DNA of 64,000 nucleotides from Dyadobacter tibetensis Y620-1 (GTDB taxonomy: Bacteria > Bacteroidota > Bacteroidia > Cytophagales > Spirosomataceae), in the NCBI RefSeq assembly GCF_000566685.1, contig NZ_AZQN01000006.1:124001-188000 (forward strand). The letters are read 5' to 3'. Shown here in pieces: positions 63,503-64,000 of this stretch (position 1 is the stretch's first letter; every line of letters starts with the position of its first letter). The notes below the pieces were generated by a model. The model saw only the letters and a program-made list of their open reading frames with translations. It ran no database searches and was not told the origin of the DNA. The position numbers and the translations under genes were made by a program.

Positions 63503-64000
63503 TTAAAAAGCACTAATCCAGTTCATTAACCACTCGGGTCTGGCGAATAGTCCCAAGATGAGTAAAGTAAGCCCCAGAGCCATAGTTTTTCCAGAGAAAG
63601 TGTCCATAGCTGGAATAAGGGGAAGATCCTTTTCTTCCTTGAAAAATAATAGATAAGGAAGCCGGAGGTAATAGGCCAGTGCCACTGCAGCATTGAGGAT
63701 GCCACCAATCAGAAGCCAGAGCATCCAGGTACTTTCCTGGTGCTGATAACCATCCCACAAGGCCGAAAATATCAATAATTTGGCCGTAAAGCCTACCGTA
63801 GGAGGAAGTCCCGCAAGGGCGATGAGGGCGACGGTGAGCGCAGCCGCTACCAATACATTGTTCCGGCCCAGTCCTTCGAAGTCGGCCAGGTTGGCACTGG
63901 AACGGGGCTGTAATAGGTCGATTAAAAAGAAGACGGCAAGGTTAACAATCAAATAGGCTGCGACATAAAACACTGCCGACTCGAAGCCAAGCTTGCTGGC
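63503..64000 (-). CDS. nuoN: NADH-quinone oxidoreductase subunit N, C-terminal part, cut by window edge
   Basis: Last ~165 residues of the antiporter-like membrane subunit NuoN of complex I; the frame is open through the window end (ASKLGFESAVFYVAAY at the edge). LAGLPPTVGFTAKLLIFSAL is the conserved lysine-bearing helix region of the subunit, followed by AVALAYYLRLPYLLFFKEE. nuoN is normally the last gene of the nuo operon, so the rest of complex I should lie to the right. Symbol by family match; the near-identical NuoM/NuoL are less likely because of the GFTAK and short C-terminus. Confidence 0.9.
   Translation of the reverse strand, partial: ASKLGFESAVFYVAAYLIVNLAVFFLIDLLQPRSSANLADFEGLGRNNVLVAAALTVALIALAGLPPTVGFTAKLLIFSALWDGYQHQESTWMLWLLIGGILNAAVALAYYLRLPYLLFFKEEKDLPLIPAMDTFSGKTMALGLTLLILGLFARPEWLMNWISAF

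Overview
The window comes from a Bacteroidota chromosome, most likely order Cytophagales (Dyadobacter/Spirosoma-like). The lineage call rests on four things: the gene order rpsL-rpsG-fusA-rpsJ-(S10/spc/alpha genes)-rplQ-carA-eno with no tuf between fusA and rpsJ; promoters of the TTTG-N19-TAnnTTTG type; near absence of Shine-Dalgarno sequences; and Bacteroidota families such as a TonB receptor/DUF4249 pair, a PorE-like OmpA lipoprotein, DUF1080 and many lipoproteins. No rRNA, tRNA, insertion sequence, phage or CRISPR array was found.

Layout. 1-5.3 kb: an amino-sugar cluster on the plus strand, with a truncated GH20 hexosaminidase, a ROK kinase, a FucP/NagP-type MFS transporter and a XylR-like AraC regulator. 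5.3-16.2 kb: minus-strand genes, namely an M13 peptidase lipoprotein, an orphan polytopic membrane protein, a POT peptide transporter, a lemA-TPM-TPM operon, a DASH-type cryptochrome that ends early, and a PorE-like lipoprotein. 16.5-36 kb: the ribosomal super-cluster, 29 r-protein genes plus fusA, secY, map, infA and rpoA, with internal terminators and restarts after rpsG, fusA and rpsJ. 36.1-44.4 kb: carA, then an AT-rich accessory insertion (small membrane protein, Crp-like regulator, possible orphan toxin tip plus membrane partner), a rhodanese-thioredoxin lipoprotein, eno, divIC, a low-Mr tyrosine phosphatase and gpmI. 44.4-50.8 kb: envelope proteins, PPK2, rdgB, an FKBP lipoprotein, nrnA and ndk. 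51.1-52.7 kb: an AT-rich SDR/TetR pair with three matching operator palindromes. 53-64 kb: a fasciclin lipoprotein, a DUF1080 protein, typA, a 51-bp tandem-repeat locus, a TonB receptor/DUF4249 pair, an M28 peptidase, a TraB/GumN protein and the 3' end of nuoN.

How they work together. The first cluster should release, import and phosphorylate GlcNAc-type sugars under local control. The central block makes ribosomes, the Sec channel and RNA polymerase alpha, and is followed by glycolysis (eno, gpmI) and pyrimidine/arginine precursor supply (carA). Nucleotide housekeeping (rdgB, nrnA, ndk, PPK2) clusters near 46-51 kb. Several starts were moved inside the longest open frames because signal peptides, family N-termini or promoter boxes lie downstream of the first possible start codon.

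Most of the window is conserved core genome. The places worth a second look are the toxin-like remnant at 38.5-39.3 kb, the 51-bp repeats at 56.7 kb, the operator trio at 51.1-52.0 kb, the L17-HhH fusion and the shortened cryptochrome.
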